A DNA stretch of 64,000 nt from Burkholderia sp. Nafp2/4-1b (GTDB taxonomy: Bacteria > Pseudomonadota > Gammaproteobacteria > Burkholderiales > Burkholderiaceae). The stretch covers positions 119,991 to 183,990 of the forward strand of contig NZ_ML058622.1 of NCBI RefSeq assembly GCF_003635165.1, written 5' to 3'. Numbering within the stretch: the stretch's first letter is position 1; each line of letters opens with the position of its first letter. Position numbers and translations under genes: made by a program. Under the pieces are notes generated by a model. The model was not told the origin of the DNA and made no database searches. It saw only the letters and a list, made by a program, of their open reading frames with translations. Below are positions 25,317 to 33,525 of the stretch, in pieces.

Positions 25317-25628
25317 CACCGCGCGTCCGGCTCGCCCGCAGCGGCGGTGCCGGACGCACGCCCCCGGGAGCCCGCGCTCACTTCAAGTTCGCCGAGCAGC
25401 GCCGCACGCGTATCGCCGCGGCTACTTCGGCAGATCCGTCGGATCGATCCGCATGCGCGGCACACCCGCGGAGCGCGCACTCACTTCCAGCTCCACACGC
25501 CGCGCCCCCGCGCGTATCGCCGCGGCTACTTCGGCAGATCCGTCGGATCGACTTGCGTACCGGGCACACCCGCAGTGCGCGCACTCACTTCCAGTTCCTC
25601 GCGCAGCGCCGCACGCGTATCGCCGCCA
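25317..25628. repeat. 104-bp tandem repeat of the hydrolase gene 3' end
   Basis: The last 104 bp of the serine hydrolase gene region (25525-25628) are followed by a close copy at 25421-25524 and a more decayed one at about 25317-25420. Each copy shares the core GCTACTTCGGCAGATCCGTC or CACTCACTTCCAG and GCACGCGTATCGCCGC. Since 104 is not a multiple of three, each copy is read in a different frame and lies outside the gene after its stop. Confidence 0.85.
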
Positions 25629-26821
25629 CCGGCACCCTGCCCCGACGCCCGCCCGCCATCGAGCGCCGGCAGGATGTAGCCATTCACCATCCGGCGGAAC
25701 AGCTTCACGTTCTCCGCATCGCGCAGCCCGCCGTCCACCGGCAGCACGCCGGTCATCACGATCACCATATTGCGCTTCGGCAGCACCGTGATGAATTGCC
25801 CCTTGAAGCCCATCGCGTCGAATTCCGGCTCGCTATCGACGATGTTGTTGATCCACCAGTAGTAGCCGAAATGCGGCGACACGCGCGGCGCCGTCATCTG
25901 CGCGATCCACGTTTGCGGGACGACCTGCTTGCCCTGCCAGCGCCCGCCTTCGAGCACGAGCATGCCGATCTTCGCCATGTCGACCGCGCGCAGCCGCAGC
26001 CCCCAGCCGGCCGACACGAGCCCCGTGCGGTCCGCACGCTCCCACGCCGCGCGCTTCATGTCGAGCGGCGCGAACAGATGCGTCTGCGCATAGCGCTCGA
26101 CGGGTTCGCCAGCCGCGGCGCTCAACATCGCCGACGCGAGGATCGGGTTCACGTCGGTGTACTCGAACGCGCTGCCCGGCGCGATCTTCGGCGTGGCCGA
26201 TGCGGCGAGCTTCAGCCGGTCCGGCGCGGTGTAGTAGATCGGATCGTCCTTCGGGCTGAAGTCGTAATGCAGGCCGCTCGACATCGACAGTACGTGCTTG
26301 AACGCGATGCCGTGCTTGTCCGCGAGCATGCCGCCGAGGTCGGGGCGCAACGCGGCGAGCCGCACGGCCACCGGCTCGTCGAGCTGCACGGTGCCCTGAT
26401 CCACCAGGATGCCCGCGACGAGCGACGTCACGGCCTTCGTCACCGAGTACAGCTCGAAAGTCGAATCGCGCGACGCGTTCGCACCGTAGCGCTCGAAGAT
26501 CAGCTTCCCCTCCTTCACGACGAGCAGGCTGTACACGTCGAGCTTCTGCTCGCGGATCCAGCGCGACAGGTCGACGAGCTTGCGCGAATCGACGCCGGCG
26601 TCTTCGGGCGCGGCGGCCGCGATACCGGTTTCATGCAGCGGCGGCAACGCGTCGACCGCGTGCGCCGCGGACAGCACCGGCACCGATGCCGACGCCAGCG
26701 TACCGCCGCCGATCAGCAACGCCGCCACCCGCGCGAGCAGCCGGCGCATGAAAGGCGCGGCGGGCCGCCGTGCATCGGGATGCCATGCAGGCGAGCGATC
26801 GAATACGTTCGTGATCCTCAT
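25526..26821 (-). CDS. Exported serine hydrolase, NylB/class C beta-lactamase fold (1)
   Basis: About 431 residues with a secretion signal (LLARVAALLIGGGTLASA). The beta-lactamase-fold active-site motifs are SVTK in FELYSVTKAVTSLVAGIL (nucleophile Ser and Lys), YTDVN (Tyr-X-Asn) and HFGYYWW in place of KTG. This pattern is that of 6-aminohexanoate-oligomer hydrolases and esterases of the class C family. ATG 26821 overlaps the TGA of the upstream paralog (TGATG) and has GGAG nearby, so translation is coupled; a Met at 26749 adjoins the signal peptide and is an alternative. Last gene of a five-gene operon. Substrate unknown: an amide, ester or lactam. Confidence 0.85.
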   Translation of the reverse strand: MRITNVFDRSPAWHPDARRPAAPFMRRLLARVAALLIGGGTLASASVPVLSAAHAVDALPPLHETGIAAAAPEDAGVDSRKLVDLSRWIREQKLDVYSLLVVKEGKLIFERYGANASRDSTFELYSVTKAVTSLVAGILVDQGTVQLDEPVAVRLAALRPDLGGMLADKHGIAFKHVLSMSSGLHYDFSPKDDPIYYTAPDRLKLAASATPKIAPGSAFEYTDVNPILASAMLSAAAGEPVERYAQTHLFAPLDMKRAAWERADRTGLVSAGWGLRLRAVDMAKIGMLVLEGGRWQGKQVVPQTWIAQMTAPRVSPHFGYYWWINNIVDSEPEFDAMGFKGQFITVLPKRNMVIVMTGVLPVDGGLRDAENVKLFRRMVNGYILPALDGGRASGQGAGGGDTRAALREELEVSARTAGVPGTQVDPTDLPK

Positions 26822-28017
26822 CAAAGCTCCGGTGCATCATTGAATGCTGCGACGGTCCCGGGCACGCCCTTCGTCTGCCGGCTGCGCGCGAGTTCGTCGC
26901 GCAGCGCCTGCGTGGCAGCCGCGCTTTCGACCGGCGGCTGCGCGGGCGTGAGCGCCGGCAGGATGTAATCGCCGATCATTCGCCGATACAGGTTCAGGTA
27001 GGTCGCGTCGCGCAAGCCGCCGTCGGTCGGCAGCAGGCTCGTCATCACGACGACCGCGCGCTGCGCGGGCAGCACCGTGATGAACTGCCCCTTGAAGCCC
27101 ATTGCGCCGAATTCCGGCGTGCCATGCTCGACGACGTGGCTGATCCAGCAGTAGTAACCGTAATCGGCCGCGGCCGGCGACGGCGTCGTCATCTGCCGGA
27201 CCCAGCCGGCCGGCACGATCTGCTGGCCGTTCCAGCGGCCCTGGTCGAGCAGCAGCATACCGAGCTTCGCCATGTCGAGCGCGCGCAGCCGCAACCCCCA
27301 GCCGCCCGCCACCGCGCCGGTGCCGTCCGCACCGCTCCAGCGGTAATGCGCGAAGCCGAGCGGCTCGAACAGCCGCTTGCGCGCGAAGTCGTCCTCGCGC
27401 TCGCCCGCGGCGATCGATACCGCCGTGCCGGCCAGCACCGGGTTCACGTCGATGTAGTCGAAATGCGTGCCGGGCGGCTGCGCGGCGCGGCTCGTCACCG
27501 CGACGTGCAGCCGGTCGGGCGCGTCGTAGTACAGCGGATCGGTGCCTTCGCGCGTCGTGTAGCGCAGTCCGCTCGACATCGACATCAGGTGCCGCAACTC
27601 GATGTGCTGCTTGTCCGCGAGTTCGCTCGCGAGGTCGGGGCGCGCGGCCGCGATCAGCGGCGCGACCTTCGTCGACGGGCCGAGCTTGCCCTCTCCGTCG
27701 AGAATGCCGGCGAGCAGCGCGGTGATCGTCTTCGTCACCGAATACAGCTCGTAGTTGTTGTCGCGCGCGAGGCCGTCGCCGTAGCGCTCGAACACGATCT
27801 TGCCGTCCTTCACGACGACGAGGCTGCGCACGTCCATTTGGTCGCGGCGCAGCCATTCGGACAGCCGCACGAGCGGCGCCGAATCGACGCCGACCGACTC
27901 GGGCACGACGCTCGGCGGGTCTCGCGGCGTGCCGCCGGCCGCGAGCGCCGGGCCGCCGCACGTTCCGGCGACGATCGCGGCAGCCGCGATGCCGCGCATT
28001 GCGTGGGAAACGCTCAT
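26821..28017 (-). CDS. Exported serine hydrolase, NylB/class C beta-lactamase fold (2)
   Basis: A 398-residue paralog of the next gene, product of a tandem duplication. The signal peptide is MRGIAAAAIVAGTCGGPALA. Active-site motifs are SVTK (YELYSVTKTITALLAGIL), YIDVN and DYGYYCW. Both copies share the C-terminal pattern LRDELxxSRxTKGVPGT. AGGAG 6 nt before ATG 28017 is a strong ribosome site. It follows the dihydropyrimidinase gene by 58 bp. Periplasmic hydrolysis of a cyclic or oligomeric amide before or alongside uptake by the operon's MFS transporter is a reasonable guess. Confidence 0.85.
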   Translation of the reverse strand: MSVSHAMRGIAAAAIVAGTCGGPALAAGGTPRDPPSVVPESVGVDSAPLVRLSEWLRRDQMDVRSLVVVKDGKIVFERYGDGLARDNNYELYSVTKTITALLAGILDGEGKLGPSTKVAPLIAAARPDLASELADKQHIELRHLMSMSSGLRYTTREGTDPLYYDAPDRLHVAVTSRAAQPPGTHFDYIDVNPVLAGTAVSIAAGEREDDFARKRLFEPLGFAHYRWSGADGTGAVAGGWGLRLRALDMAKLGMLLLDQGRWNGQQIVPAGWVRQMTTPSPAAADYGYYCWISHVVEHGTPEFGAMGFKGQFITVLPAQRAVVVMTSLLPTDGGLRDATYLNLYRRMIGDYILPALTPAQPPVESAAATQALRDELARSRQTKGVPGTVAAFNDAPEL

Positions 28018-28075
28018 GCTTGCTCCTGTTGAAACCGCGCCCGCTGCGTGGAGCGGCCGCTCACATCGATGGACG

Positions 28076-29491
28076 TCAATCGAGGCACGGCTTGCCGGCC
28101 GGCAGGAACTGCCCGCGCCCCGGTGGAGCCGCCAGCAGCCGGCCGTCCTCGACCAGCAGGTCGCCGCGCGACAGGCAATGACGCGGCCAGCCCGTCACCT
28201 CGATCCCTTCATAAGGCGTGTAGTCGACCGCATGATGCAACGATGCATTCGCGATCCGCACGCGCTTGTCGGGATCCCACACGACGATATCCGCATCGGC
28301 GCCGACCGCGATCGTCCCCTTGCGCGGATACAGCCCGTACAGCTTCGCGGGCCGCAGCGACGTCAGCTCGACGAACTGATGCAGCGACAGGTGCCCCTTG
28401 CGCACGCCGTCGAACAGCAGCGGCAGGCGCGTTTCGAGACCGGGAATTCCGTTCGGAATATGGTCGAACGACACGGCATGACCGCCCGGATGCTTGCCGC
28501 ACGGATCGTCGTAGTTGAACGGCGCGTGGTCGGACGAGAATACCGAGAACACGCCCTGCTTCAACGCCTTCCACACGGCCTGCTGGTTGGCCGGATCGCG
28601 CGGCGGCGGGCTGCATACGCACTTCGCGCCTTCGTAGCCGTCGTGACCGCCGTGGCCGAGATCGGTGGCGGTCAGGTACAGATACTGCGGGCACGTCTCA
28701 GCCAGAATCGGCAACCCGCGCGACTGCCCCCAGCGAATCTGCTCGATCGCCTCGGCGCCCGACACGTGCACGATCAGGATCGGCACGTCGACGAGTTCCG
28801 CGAACGCGATCGCGCGATGCGTCGCCTCGCGCTCGACCACGGATGGCCGTGCGTGTGCATGGAAGTGCGGCGCGGTGTGACCATCGCCGAGCAGCCGTTC
28901 GGTCAGCCAGCCGATGCAGTCCGAGTTCTCCGCATGCACCATCACGAGCGCGCCGTGCTCGCGCGCGACGGACAGTACGTCGAGCATCTGCCGGTCGTTC
29001 AGTTTCAGGTCGTCGTAGGTCATGTACACCTTGAACGACGTATAGCCGTTCGCGATCAGCCGCGGCAATTCCTCTGCCAGCACGTGCGGCGTCGGGTCCG
29101 CGACGATCAGGTGAAAACCGTAGTCGATCAGCGCGCGCCCTTCCGCGCGCCGGTGATAGTCGTCGACGGCCGCCTGCAGCGACTGCCCTTTCGCCTGCGC
29201 GGCGAACGGCACGACCGTGGTCGTGCCGCCGCACAGTGCGGAACGCGTGCCGGACAGGAAGTCGTCGGCCATCTTCAGCCCGTCGGGCATCGGCTGGTCG
29301 AGATGGCAGTGCGCATCGACGCCGCCCGGCATCACGAGCATTCCGGTCGCATCAAGCTCGCGCGGCGCGCGCGGCAGCCCGTGGCCGAGCATGGCCACGC
29401 GCCCCGCGCGAATGCCGATGTCGCACGAGAACCGGTCCGACGCCGTCACGACGTCCGCGTGACGGATCACGAAATCGAGATCGTTCGACAT
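28076..29491 (-). CDS. Dihydropyrimidinase / hydantoinase
   Basis: A 471-residue cytoplasmic zinc amidohydrolase that opens dihydropyrimidine or hydantoin rings. Metal ligands: GGVDAHCHLDQPM; the carboxylated Lys in GYTSFKVYMTYDD; His in VMVHAENSDCIGW and LIVHVSGAEAIEQ; Asp in FSSDHAPFNYDDP. The substrate-loop Tyr is in KVYMTYDDL. Length and motifs fit D-hydantoinase. No N-carbamoyl amidohydrolase gene lies in the operon, so the next step is open. It sits 10 bp after the racemase-family gene. The usual HxH motif reads HCH here rather than HTH. Confidence 0.92.
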   Translation of the reverse strand: MSNDLDFVIRHADVVTASDRFSCDIGIRAGRVAMLGHGLPRAPRELDATGMLVMPGGVDAHCHLDQPMPDGLKMADDFLSGTRSALCGGTTTVVPFAAQAKGQSLQAAVDDYHRRAEGRALIDYGFHLIVADPTPHVLAEELPRLIANGYTSFKVYMTYDDLKLNDRQMLDVLSVAREHGALVMVHAENSDCIGWLTERLLGDGHTAPHFHAHARPSVVEREATHRAIAFAELVDVPILIVHVSGAEAIEQIRWGQSRGLPILAETCPQYLYLTATDLGHGGHDGYEGAKCVCSPPPRDPANQQAVWKALKQGVFSVFSSDHAPFNYDDPCGKHPGGHAVSFDHIPNGIPGLETRLPLLFDGVRKGHLSLHQFVELTSLRPAKLYGLYPRKGTIAVGADADIVVWDPDKRVRIANASLHHAVDYTPYEGIEVTGWPRHCLSRGDLLVEDGRLLAAPPGRGQFLPAGKPCLD

Positions 29492-29501
29492 GGCGCGCGC
29501 C

Positions 29502-30230
29502 TCAGATCACGTCGCTGAAGAGACGCCCCCAGCCCTTCACCTGCCGCGTGTCGTAGTCGGCGAGCTGCAGCGACTTCCACACGACGGTCGAGATCGTGTC
29601 GTAGATCGGAATGCCCGTCTCTTCCTCGAGCGCGGGCACGAGGTGCGCGGCGTTGAGGTTCGTGCAGAAGATCGAGATCGCGCGCGGGCCGGCCTTCGCG
29701 ACGTCGCGCACCATCCCGCCGATCTCGTCGCCGGTTACTTCGGAGAACGAGAAATTGACCTTCAGGTTCAGGTGACGCTCGGCGATGCAGTTCAGCCCGG
29801 AACGGCCGTAGTTGTCGATGATCTTCGTCTGCACGTCGTCGAGATACGGCGTGACGAGGCCGAACTCGTGTGCGTTGGTTTTCTTCAGGATCTCGTTGAG
29901 CGCGAGCACCGAAGTCGTGGCGGGTATACCGGTCGCGGCGGTGATCCGCTGGCACAGCCGCTCGTCGGCCTCGAAGCCGAGCCAGCCGGACGACGTGCCG
30001 TTCCACGCGATCACGTCGACCTTCGCGTCGGCGAGCAGCAGCGCGGCCTGGATGATCTTGTCGTCGTCGAACTGGCCGAGCGCCTGGCCCGACAGCGAGA
30101 TCTCGGTGACGGGAAAGCGCGCGAAATGCGCGGACACGCCCGGCAGGCCGGCGACCATCGCGCTCGTCAGCGGTTCGAGCGACGTGTTGGACGAAGGGGT
30201 GAGCATGCCGAGCAGGGTACGTTTCTTCAT
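29502..30230 (-). CDS. Asp/Glu racemase superfamily enzyme (maleate isomerase/AMDase-like)
   Basis: A 242-residue cytoplasmic protein with the superfamily start MKKRTLLGMLTPSSNTSLEP. The second active-site Cys is at about position 189 (SIFCTNLNAAHL). The position where maleate isomerases and racemases carry the first Cys reads NGTSSGW (residues 78-83), with no Cys. Loss of the first Cys is a property of arylmalonate decarboxylases, so racemase activity is doubtful and decarboxylase or isomerase-like chemistry is possible. It is encoded between the MFS transporter (52-bp gap) and the hydantoinase. Confidence 0.8.
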   Translation of the reverse strand: MKKRTLLGMLTPSSNTSLEPLTSAMVAGLPGVSAHFARFPVTEISLSGQALGQFDDDKIIQAALLLADAKVDVIAWNGTSSGWLGFEADERLCQRITAATGIPATTSVLALNEILKKTNAHEFGLVTPYLDDVQTKIIDNYGRSGLNCIAERHLNLKVNFSFSEVTGDEIGGMVRDVAKAGPRAISIFCTNLNAAHLVPALEEETGIPIYDTISTVVWKSLQLADYDTRQVKGWGRLFSDVI

Positions 30231-30282
30231 GATGTGGGTTTCTCTCTACCAATGAATGCAATTAATGCCGTGAAAGGGGCGG

Positions 30283-31569
30283 TCAGACCGGGAGCTTGTT
30301 TTCGTAGTCGATCGCGCTGGAGCACACGAGCAGGCCGATGCCCGCCGCCGCGAACACCATCAGCGCAAGGAAGTAGGAACCGGTGAATTGCACGATCGCG
30401 CCGACGAGGATCGGCACGGTGATGCCGCCGAGGTTCATGAAGCCGCCGAGGAAGCCGATCTTGTTGCGCGTGCCGAGCGACGACGGGATGCACCAGTACA
30501 GCCCGCACCAGCGCAGGAAGAACAGCGTCGTCGACAGCAGCGCGACGCACACGACCGGATCCTTCACATACGCGACCGAGAAGATCGACATGGTCGCGAT
30601 CACCGCGGCGATGCCGAACAGCGTGCGCATCACGACGTTCGGGCGCCCGCCCGCGGCCTTCCACTTGTCGGCGATCCAGCCGCCGAGCAGTTCGCCGACG
30701 AAGCCGCAGAAAAAGATGATGAAGGTCGAGCCGCCCATCTGCTTGATGTCGAAGCCGTGCACCTTGTGCAGGTAGTTCGGCATCCACGTGAGCAGCCCGT
30801 AGAACACGCTGTTGAAGCACATCCAGCCGAAGAACATGCACCACACCGAGCGGTACTCGAAGAAGTCGCGCGAACGGCCCGACGCACCGGCCGGCTCGGC
30901 CGCGAGGTCGCTCGCGTGCGACGCCTCGATGTAGTCGGCTTCGAGATCGTTGACGCCCGGATGCTCGCGCGGCGTGTTGCGGATGTAGTACCACGCGAGG
31001 AAGCCGGCGAGCACCGTGCCGACCCCGGCCACCGCGAACGCGAGCCGCCACGAGCCGAGCAGCGCGATCAGCCCGGCGATCAGCACCGCGCCCAGGGCCG
31101 CGCCGAGCGGCGCGCCGCCGTCGAGCAGCGTGGCGCCGCGGCCGCGCTCGGTCTGCGTCATCCAGATCGCGTTGAGCTTGCCGCCGGCCGGGTAGATCGG
31201 CGCTTCCGATGCGCCGAGGCCGAGGCGCGTGAGTAGCAGCGATGGCGCGTTCGTGCACAGCGCGGCGATCGCCTGGAAGAAGCCCCAGAACACGGTCGCC
31301 GTCGCGATCACGATGCGCGGCTTGAACCGGTCGGCCAGCATTCCGCCCGGGATCTGCATCACCGCGTAGGTCCAGAAAAACGAGCTGAGGATCAGACCCT
31401 CCATCGCTGGCCCGATGTTGAACTCCTGCGAGATGTAAGGCATGGCGACGGACAGCGACGCGCGATCGACGTAGTTGATCGCGATGAGGCTCAGCATGAC
31501 GACGAATATCTTCCAGCGGACGGCGGACTTGCCGACCGTCAGGCCGGCGACACCGGAGGTTGAAGACAT
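30283..31569 (-). CDS. MFS anion:cation symporter-type transporter
   Basis: About 428 residues with twelve predicted membrane helices, first gene of the operon. MFS signatures: the loop 2-3 motif GGMLADRFKPR and a first helix typical of the ACS family (KIFVVMLSLIAINYVDRASLSVAMPYI). A central hydrophilic loop (about 205-245) divides the two halves. The family imports organic acids such as hexuronates and aromatic or heterocyclic acids. GGAG precedes ATG 31569. It is divergent from a GntR regulator, which probably controls it. It likely imports the substrate for the hydantoinase and racemase-family enzymes. Confidence 0.9.
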   Translation of the reverse strand: MSSTSGVAGLTVGKSAVRWKIFVVMLSLIAINYVDRASLSVAMPYISQEFNIGPAMEGLILSSFFWTYAVMQIPGGMLADRFKPRIVIATATVFWGFFQAIAALCTNAPSLLLTRLGLGASEAPIYPAGGKLNAIWMTQTERGRGATLLDGGAPLGAALGAVLIAGLIALLGSWRLAFAVAGVGTVLAGFLAWYYIRNTPREHPGVNDLEADYIEASHASDLAAEPAGASGRSRDFFEYRSVWCMFFGWMCFNSVFYGLLTWMPNYLHKVHGFDIKQMGGSTFIIFFCGFVGELLGGWIADKWKAAGGRPNVVMRTLFGIAAVIATMSIFSVAYVKDPVVCVALLSTTLFFLRWCGLYWCIPSSLGTRNKIGFLGGFMNLGGITVPILVGAIVQFTGSYFLALMVFAAAGIGLLVCSSAIDYENKLPV

Positions 31570-31655
31570 GGACGGACTCCACAGATGAACGAGGATGGTC
31601 GGGACGTCGCGCAACGTTGAGTCGAGTATAGGATTAGAAATTTATAATTACCGTT

Positions 31656-31667
31656 AGCGTAAACGCT
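31656..31667. promoter_or_regulatory. Palindrome AGCGT-AA-ACGCT in the divergent promoter
   Basis: This perfect 5-bp inverted repeat sits in the 173-bp AT-rich gap between the MFS operon and the divergent GntR gene. It is a candidate GntR operator. Confidence 0.45.
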
Positions 31668-31742
31668 TGGTTTGATTGAGATTGTTGTGTGTATATGATG
31701 ACGCAGGGTAAGCCCCGATATCGTGATAAGCTTCCACACACC

Positions 31743-32456
31743 ATGAGCCAGACACCCCGCAATCCCCTGCTTCTGCGCACGCGCGGCATGGCCGCCGAGA
31801 TCGCCGCGCGCCTGCGCGTGATGATCGACGAGGGCGAATTGCCGCCCGGCGCGCGCATCGACGAAAAGGAACTGAGCCTCGCGTTCGACGTGTCGAAAAC
31901 GCCGCTGCGCGAAGCGCTGAAGGTGCTCGTCGCGGAAGGCGCCGTCACGCATCGCCAGTACATCGGCTATCGCGTCGCGTCGATCGACATCGACGATCTC
32001 GTGTCGACGTTCGAGCTGCTGCACGGGCTGGAGGCGATGGCGGGAGAATTGCTGCGCAAGCGGATCGGCGCGTCGACGCTTGCCTCGCTACAGGCGAAGC
32101 ACCGGCGGATGGTCGAGTGCCATGAAGCCGGCAAGCGGGTCGAATATTTCCGGCTGAACCAGCAGATCCATCAGATGATTATCGACGCGGCCGGCAACCC
32201 GGTGCTGTCGGGCGTCTATGCATCGCTGATGTCGAAGGTGCACCGCGCGCGCGGCGCCGCGAACGCGGACACGCTGCGCTGGGCCGAATCGCTGCACGAG
32301 CACGACGAGATCATGGCCGCGCTCGCCGATCCCGACCATGCGTTGCTGCCGCAGGTGCTGCGCAGCCATTCGGAGAACACCGCGCGCGAAGTGCTGGCGA
32401 TCCTCGATCGCACCAGCACGGCCGACGCGCCGGGCAAGCGCGCCGCCGAAGCGTAA
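31743..32456 (+). CDS. GntR/FadR-family transcriptional regulator
   Basis: A 237-residue regulator with an N-terminal winged helix (AAEIAARLRVMIDEGELPPGARIDEKELSLAFDVSKTPLREALKVLVAEGAV). The FCD effector domain carries metal-binding His residues (FRLNQQIHQMIIDAAGN, SLHEHDEIMAALADPD). FCD members bind carboxylic acids. Its divergent position makes it the probable controller of the hydantoinase operon. ATG 31743 is favoured; upstream in-frame Mets exist. Confidence 0.88.
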   Translation: MSQTPRNPLLLRTRGMAAEIAARLRVMIDEGELPPGARIDEKELSLAFDVSKTPLREALKVLVAEGAVTHRQYIGYRVASIDIDDLVSTFELLHGLEAMAGELLRKRIGASTLASLQAKHRRMVECHEAGKRVEYFRLNQQIHQMIIDAAGNPVLSGVYASLMSKVHRARGAANADTLRWAESLHEHDEIMAALADPDHALLPQVLRSHSENTAREVLAILDRTSTADAPGKRAAEA

Positions 32457-32529
32457 CGCTTCGGCGATGTTTCGTCAGGGCCGCCGTGTTCCGGCGGCCT
32501 CATGCCCTGCTATGCCGCCTTGAACGCGC

Positions 32530-32650
32530 GCCGCTCGCGCGCGAGCTGTTCTTCGCGAACAACAACGTGAAGCGGTTCAAGACGCTGGTGAACATGAGCC
32601 GCGTGAAGGTCGGGCTCGAGGTGCCGGTGAATCCGGGCAAGCGAGCACCG
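32530..32650 (+). pseudogene. Short unidentified coding-like fragment
   Basis: Plus-strand reading gives ARELFFANNNVKRFK then TLVNMSRVKVGLEVPVNPGK, a peptide with Asn/Lys/Phe content unusual for a high-GC shadow frame. No start or complete gene is present. It may be the remnant of a lost gene between the GntR and exonuclease genes. Low confidence. Confidence 0.25.
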
Positions 32651-32701
32651 ACTCAAGGTGCCGATTGGATCCCGGCGAATGACGGCCGACGTCAGCCGCT
32701 A

Positions 32702-33319
32702 TCAGCGCGCGCCGGCGGTCAACGAACCGAAGAACGTCGCGACCTTCGCCTTGCTCGTCGTCTGCAGCCGCGACATGAGCCCGTGATCGACGTGCCGCAG
32801 CCCGTAGGTCTCGCCGATGTCGCGCTGCAAGCGGCACCACAGGTGGCTCGCGATCTCCGCGTCGACCATCGCCCGGTGGGCGCGGCCCGTCTGCGGCAAG
32901 CGCAGCATGTCGGCGAGGCTCGACAGCCGGTGGCTTCGCGCGTCCGGATAGATGCGCCTGGAAACGAGCATCGTGCACGCGAACGCATGCTCGGCCGCCA
33001 CCCCGAGCATCCCGAGCTCGGCCTGCCAGAACCGCTTGTCGAAGCCGGCGTTATGCGCGACGACCGGATGGCTGCCGACGAACGCGGCGGCTTCCTTCAT
33101 GACCTTCGCCACCGGCGGCGCCGACGCGATCATCTCGTTCGTGATGCCGGTCAGCGCGACGACGTCGGACGGAATGCGGCGCCCTGCGTTCATCAGGCTC
33201 TGGTAACGGTCGACGATTTCGCCGTCGCGGAGAAGAATCACGGCGATTTCGGTCGCCCTGTCCCCCATGTTCGGAGAAAGCCCCGTTGTTTCGAAGTCGA
33301 GTACCGCTACGGTTTGCAT
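32702..33319 (-). CDS. DEDDh 3'-5' exonuclease (DnaQ-like)
   Basis: A 205-residue exonuclease of the DNA polymerase III epsilon/RNase T type. The four acidic metal ligands and the catalytic His are visible: DFETTG (ExoI), VAHNAGFDKRFW (ExoII) and RAHRAMVDAE (ExoIII with His and Asp). It lacks the C-terminal polymerase-binding part of DnaQ, so it is probably an accessory exonuclease rather than the replicative proofreader. Single gene; ATG 33319 directly begins the first strand (MQTVAVLDFETTG). The gap 33320-33525 holds no gene. Confidence 0.9.
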   Translation of the reverse strand: MQTVAVLDFETTGLSPNMGDRATEIAVILLRDGEIVDRYQSLMNAGRRIPSDVVALTGITNEMIASAPPVAKVMKEAAAFVGSHPVVAHNAGFDKRFWQAELGMLGVAAEHAFACTMLVSRRIYPDARSHRLSSLADMLRLPQTGRAHRAMVDAEIASHLWCRLQRDIGETYGLRHVDHGLMSRLQTTSKAKVATFFGSLTAGAR

Positions 33320-33525
33320 GGTCGAATCGGAGGAAAGATGCGTGGCGCGGCACGTCGGTCAGGACGCGTCGCTCCGACGGAGAGGCGCCATAGTACATCC
33401 GGATGCGGCACCACCCGGAAAACGCCGTGGTCGAGCGTGCGACATCGCCGCTTCCCCAACCTTCCCGCCCGCCACAGCGAATGTACCGATGCGTGCGCGC
33501 ATCGGTACATCCCCCTTCCTCTACA

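Noticed and set aside
23936..25480. A minus-strand open frame of 514 codons opposite the aminotransferase
   Set aside because: No domain or signal is seen; the opposite strand has clear PLP-enzyme motifs.
25317..25628. CRISPR-like array
   Set aside because: The units are contiguous 104-bp copies of a gene end without spacers.
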